This document shows, one piece after another, positions 60,939 to 64,000 of a stretch of 64,000 bases of DNA. Positions within the stretch are counted from its first letter, which is position 1; each line of letters begins with the position of its first letter. Where the stretch lies: NCBI GenBank assembly GCA_947472885.1, contig CANJBX010000005.1, positions 20,474 to 84,473 of the forward strand. The letters run 5' to 3'. The notes beneath the pieces are model-generated. The model had not been told where the DNA came from and did not search any database. It saw only the letters and a program-made list of their open reading frames with translations. The stretch is from Hyphomicrobiaceae bacterium. Lineage in GTDB: Bacteria; Pseudomonadota; Alphaproteobacteria; Rhizobiales; Xanthobacteraceae. A program made the position numbers and the translations under genes.

Positions 60939-62555
60939 TCACTGCGTCAACGCCGGCTTGCCGCGGATCATGTCAGCGGCCTTCTCCGCCATCATCAGCA
61001 CGCAGGCATGGATGTGTGCGGTAACGAGGTCCGGCATCGCCGAGGCATCGACCACACGCAGATTTTGAATCCCGCGCACGCGCATGTCGGGATCGAGCAC
61101 CGTGTCCGGCCCCATGCCCATAGCGCAGGTCGAGGACGGGTGATGCACCGTGAGCGTCGTGCGGCGGATGAAAGCATCGATGTCGGCATCGGTCGTCACC
61201 GTCGGCCCCGGCGAGATTTCAGGGCCCCGATATTTATCCATTGGCTTCTGCATCGCGATCTCTCGGCCACGGCGCACACCTTCGCGCAGCGTCGGCAGAT
61301 CGTTCGGCGCGGAGAACGGGTTGAAATGAATCTTCACATGCGCCGTCGGGTCGGTTGAGCGCAGCTTCACCGTGCCGCGGCTGTCCGGATGCAAGATCGC
61401 CGGACGAATGCCGAAAGCATCCTTGTACGCGGCCTTCACACCGGGGAACCACAGACGCACGCCGGGCGGCGAGCCGGGGAACATGTATTCGATATCCGGC
61501 ACCGCGAGTTCCGGCCGCGTCTTGATGAAGGCAAGCGTGCCGCTCGGGATCGAGGTTGCAGGTCCCGTGCCGAGAAAATATGCGCGCAGCATGTTCACCG
61601 CCATGCGGTCAAACCGCATCATGCCATGGAACGGACCGGGCTCCTTGCGCGCATACATCACGGCGGCGGCCCAATGGTCCTGCAGGTTTTTTCCAACCGG
61701 CAGGTCCGCAATCGTCCTGATGCCCATTTCGCCTAAGTGGTCCGCAGGGCCGATGCCTGAAAGCATCAGCAGTTGCGGCGTGTTGTAGGTGCCGCCGGAG
61801 AGGATCACCTCGCGGTCGGCCATGGCCTGCTGGATGACGCCATGCTCGATATACTCGATGCCGGTGGCACGAGAACCCTCCAGCAACACGCGCGTCGCGG
61901 TGACATTGATTTTCACCGTGAGATTCTTGCGCTTCAGCGCGGGCTTCAGATACGCCGTCGCGGCCGAGGCACGGCGTCCGTTGCGGATCGAATACTGGCT
62001 CGGCGCAAACCCTTCGGTATCGCCGCCGCTCGAGTCGGGGATCGCCTTGTAGCCTGCCGCGATGCCGGCTTCGATCCAGGATTCATAAATCGGATCGAAC
62101 TTGCGCGCCCATTGCACGCCGACAGGGCCGTCGCCACCACGCGTGGCGCTCGCGCCATCGACCCAGGTTTCGATCCGCCGGAAATACGGCAGCACGTCGG
62201 AATAGGACCAGCCCAGTGCGCCTTTCTGCGCCCAGCGATCGTAGTCACCGCGGTCGCCGCGCGTGAAGCCGGTGACGTTAATGGAAGACGAACCGCCGAG
62301 GACTTTTCCACGCATCGCCTCGATGCGGCGATTGTTAGCGTTCGGCTCGGGCTCGCTCTCGTAGCCCCAGTCGTGCATGCGGTGCTTGTGCATCATGCCG
62401 ATGCCGATGGGCACATGGATCAGCGGGTTGTAGTCCCATCCGCCCGCCTCAAGCACCAGCACGCGCACTGCCGGCTCTTCGGTCAGGCGATTCGCCAGCA
62501 CGCAACCCGCGGAACCCGCGCCGACGATGACGTAGTCATAGTTCTTCGCGGCCAT
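60939..62555 (-). CDS. GMC family FAD-dependent oxidoreductase (choline dehydrogenase-like)
   Basis: 538 residues. Seen: FAD motif [20 protein letters not shown] near residue 9, [27 protein letters not shown] (GMC signature 1), [19 protein letters not shown] (signature 2) and the catalytic His region [12 protein letters not shown] near the end. Oxidises alcohols; choline, PEG-type or aromatic alcohols are possible. Start at 62555 has GCGAGGA upstream; the earlier frame is unsupported. Confidence 0.92.
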   Translation of the reverse strand: MAAKNYDYVIVGAGSAGCVLANRLTEEPAVRVLVLEAGGWDYNPLIHVPIGIGMMHKHRMHDWGYESEPEPNANNRRIEAMRGKVLGGSSSINVTGFTRGDRGDYDRWAQKGALGWSYSDVLPYFRRIETWVDGASATRGGDGPVGVQWARKFDPIYESWIEAGIAAGYKAIPDSSGGDTEGFAPSQYSIRNGRRASAATAYLKPALKRKNLTVKINVTATRVLLEGSRATGIEYIEHGVIQQAMADREVILSGGTYNTPQLLMLSGIGPADHLGEMGIRTIADLPVGKNLQDHWAAAVMYARKEPGPFHGMMRFDRMAVNMLRAYFLGTGPATSIPSGTLAFIKTRPELAVPDIEYMFPGSPPGVRLWFPGVKAAYKDAFGIRPAILHPDSRGTVKLRSTDPTAHVKIHFNPFSAPNDLPTLREGVRRGREIAMQKPMDKYRGPEISPGPTVTTDADIDAFIRRTTLTVHHPSSTCAMGMGPDTVLDPDMRVRGIQNLRVVDASAMPDLVTAHIHACVLMMAEKAADMIRGKPALTQ

Positions 62556-62687
62556 GGCCAATCCTCGCCCAACCCGTCGCGTTCCTGCCCAACGTACCGC
62601 CCGTGTCGCCACAAGCGCTACCCTCCGACAAACGGGATCGCTAAACTGTTTTCAAGATAAAAACGCCACAGCGGAGGAATATGCGCA

Positions 62688-63881
62688 ATGCGCAATCGCA
62701 TCCTGACCACCCATGTCGGCAGCCTGATACGTCCGCCCAAGTTTGTCGAAGTCCTCCGTGCGATGGAAAGCGACAAGCCGCCGTCGCAGGACGCCTATGA
62801 GCATGCGCTGAAGGAATCCGTCGCGGAAATCGTGCGGCAGCAGGCCGAAGCCGGCGTCGATGTCGTCAGCGATGGCGAATTCGGCAAGGGCTACAACTGG
62901 GCGTTCTATGTCCATGCGCGGCTGACCAACATCACGGCGCGCAAGATGACCGCCGAGGAAGCGAAAGACCCGATGGCGTCGCCCGGCAGCGGGCGCGACC
63001 GCGAAGCCTTCCCGGAATATTACGCCGAAGCCGACAAGGCGACGGGCCTCGCATCCCGGCTCGGCAACCGTTTCATCAATACCGGGCCGATCACCTATGT
63101 CGGACACAAGGAACTGCAACGCGACATCGACAATCTGAAGAGCGCCGCCGCCAGGGTGAAGGTCGAAGGCGTGTTCCTTCCCGTCGTTGCGCCGGCCAGC
63201 GCGATGCCGGGTGGCATGAGCGAGTATTACAAGACTGAAAAGGAATATCTCTTCGCGCTCGCCGAGGCGCTGCGCGTCGAATACAAGGCGATTGCCGACG
63301 CCGGACTTTATGTGCAGATCGACGACGCCTTCCTGCCGTTCATGCAGGAGAAACTCGTGCCGCCGATGTCGCTTTCGCAATACAAGCAATGGGCGCAGCT
63401 GCGCATCGACGCACTCAACCACGCGCTCGAAGGCGTGCCGCTGGAAAAGACGCGCTATCACATCTGCTGGGGAAGCTGGAGCGGTCCGCACCAGTTCGAC
63501 GTCGAGATGAAGGATTTTATCGACCTCTTGTTACAGGTGAACGTCGGCGCCTATTCGTTCGAGGCCGCCAACGTGCGCCACGAACACGAATGGAAAGTCT
63601 GGAAGAACGTGACCTTGCCGAAGGGCAAGAAGATTCTGCCCGGCGTCATCAGCCACGCCACCAATGTGCTGGAGCATCCCGAACTGATCGCCGACCGTCT
63701 CATCCGTTTCGCCGATATTGTCGGCAAGGAGAACGTGATGGCGTCGAGCGATTGCGGCTTTGCGCAAAGCCCGTTCGCGCGGCGCGTCCACCCGAGCATC
63801 ATGTGGGCGAAGCTCAAGGCAATGGCCGAAGGGGCGAAGCTCGCCAGCGAGCATCTGTGGGGCAAGCGGAGCGCGGCGTAG
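62688..63881 (+). CDS. MetE-like zinc methyltransferase-fold protein
   Basis: 397 residues similar to the catalytic barrel of methionine synthase. Opening ILTTHVGSLIRPPKFVEVL, DVVSDGEFGKGYNWAFYV, QIDDAFLPFM, zinc His-x-Cys in RYHICWGSWSGPH, Glu in YSFEAANVRHEHE and the last Cys in ASSDCGFAQSP. A GGAGG precedes the ATG. It is the best-conserved of three such genes here; relatives in this order are often beside catabolic genes. Whether it moves methyl groups is not shown by sequence. Confidence 0.85.
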   Translation: MRNRILTTHVGSLIRPPKFVEVLRAMESDKPPSQDAYEHALKESVAEIVRQQAEAGVDVVSDGEFGKGYNWAFYVHARLTNITARKMTAEEAKDPMASPGSGRDREAFPEYYAEADKATGLASRLGNRFINTGPITYVGHKELQRDIDNLKSAAARVKVEGVFLPVVAPASAMPGGMSEYYKTEKEYLFALAEALRVEYKAIADAGLYVQIDDAFLPFMQEKLVPPMSLSQYKQWAQLRIDALNHALEGVPLEKTRYHICWGSWSGPHQFDVEMKDFIDLLLQVNVGAYSFEAANVRHEHEWKVWKNVTLPKGKKILPGVISHATNVLEHPELIADRLIRFADIVGKENVMASSDCGFAQSPFARRVHPSIMWAKLKAMAEGAKLASEHLWGKRSAA

Positions 63882-63911
63882 GGCTTTGCGTCACAAGCAA
63901 GACTGTCTGCG

Positions 63912-63953
63912 CCCCCTCTCCCCGCTTGCGGGGAGAGGGTCGGGGTGAGGGGC
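63912..63953. repeat. Family B palindromic hairpin
   Basis: CCCTCTCCCCGC-TT-GCGGGGAGAGGG followed by TCGGGGTGAGGGGC. Nearly the same hairpin as at 15724-15749. Confidence 0.85.
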
Positions 63954-63960
63954 AGCCTCA

Positions 63961-64000
63961 TGCGGAGGGGGGGCGCCCCCCCCGGCCCCACCCAGCCCCG
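63961..64000. other. Extreme G/C homopolymer tail at window edge
   Basis: Seven G, then CG, then eight C, then GG-CCCC-A-CCC-A-G-CCCC. No coding or repeat-family match. Possibly a contig end or poor-quality sequence. Confidence 0.6.

Overview
The window is GC-rich chromosomal DNA from an alphaproteobacterium of the Hyphomicrobiales, most likely the Bradyrhizobium/Rhodopseudomonas/Pseudolabrys side of the order. The main evidence is the conserved run trpF-lapA-ihfB-sppA-rpsA-cmk-aroA followed by a TIGR02300 gene and tRNA-Ala(GGC). Supporting evidence is the abundance of short palindromic intergenic repeats typical of this group. The genus is an inference. No phage, integrase, transposase or CRISPR array was found.

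Layout. 1-8450 is the housekeeping block on the minus strand, with an ornithine cyclodeaminase-like gene between trpF and lapA and a GNAT gene between rpsA and cmk. 8600-11800 holds TIGR02300, tRNA-Ala, a 2-oxoglutarate oxygenase-like gene, an Hsp20 plus DUF1150 pair, and ptsN. 12140-25670 is a complete assimilatory nitrate locus on the plus strand: the nasT-nasS sensor pair; a regulatory gap with a likely NtrC site, a sigma-54 promoter and a NasT-type hairpin/terminator leader; the uptake genes nrtABC; nirA (siroheme nitrite reductase); an unusual Fe-S/FAD reductase; nasA; a tiny membrane protein; and cysG (siroheme). As read here, nasA is broken by a 7-bp tandem duplication. It also carries a palindromic repeat inserted in frame.

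25760-41400 is accessory: a MetE-like protein, a lipoprotein/membrane protein pair, a FadJ-like beta-oxidation fusion, UbiX, TIGR02444, and a scattered set of aromatic-catabolism genes. That set comprises a 4,5-dihydroxyphthalate decarboxylase-like protein, an orphan TctC, a VanA-like Rieske oxygenase, an intradiol dioxygenase with a MetE-like partner, an amidase and an aldo/keto reductase. A lytic transglycosylase follows. 41960-52600 is a second, denser ring-degradation cluster: FAH-family hydrolase, MDR oxidoreductase, extradiol VOC dioxygenase, Rieske ferredoxin, a Lys/Ala-rich protein, ACMSD-like amidohydrolase, MarR, phthalate-type Rieske oxygenase, orphan TctC, NicX-like dioxygenase and an orphan binding protein. 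Together they suggest uptake, dihydroxylation, ring cleavage and hydrolysis of an unidentified aromatic or N-heteroaromatic acid.

52660-60160 has an envelope module (secreted protein, FkbM methyltransferase, OpgH glucosyltransferase, overlapping genes). Divergent from it is a tight five-gene set: BchC-like dehydrogenase, PTPS-like protein, glycosyltransferase 4, SAM methyltransferase and a convergent RibD-type reductase. This set looks like an uncharacterised small-molecule pathway, possibly for a glycosylated and methylated pterin. Its PTPS-like protein lacks the usual catalytic Cys and one zinc His. 60200-64000 has cytochrome b561, a GMC oxidoreductase, a third MetE-like protein and palindromic repeats, and it ends in a suspicious G/C homopolymer.

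The strongest candidates for something new are the PTPS/GT/MT/RibD cluster, the disrupted nasA with its in-frame palindrome, and the compact NtrC/sigma-54/NasT control region.
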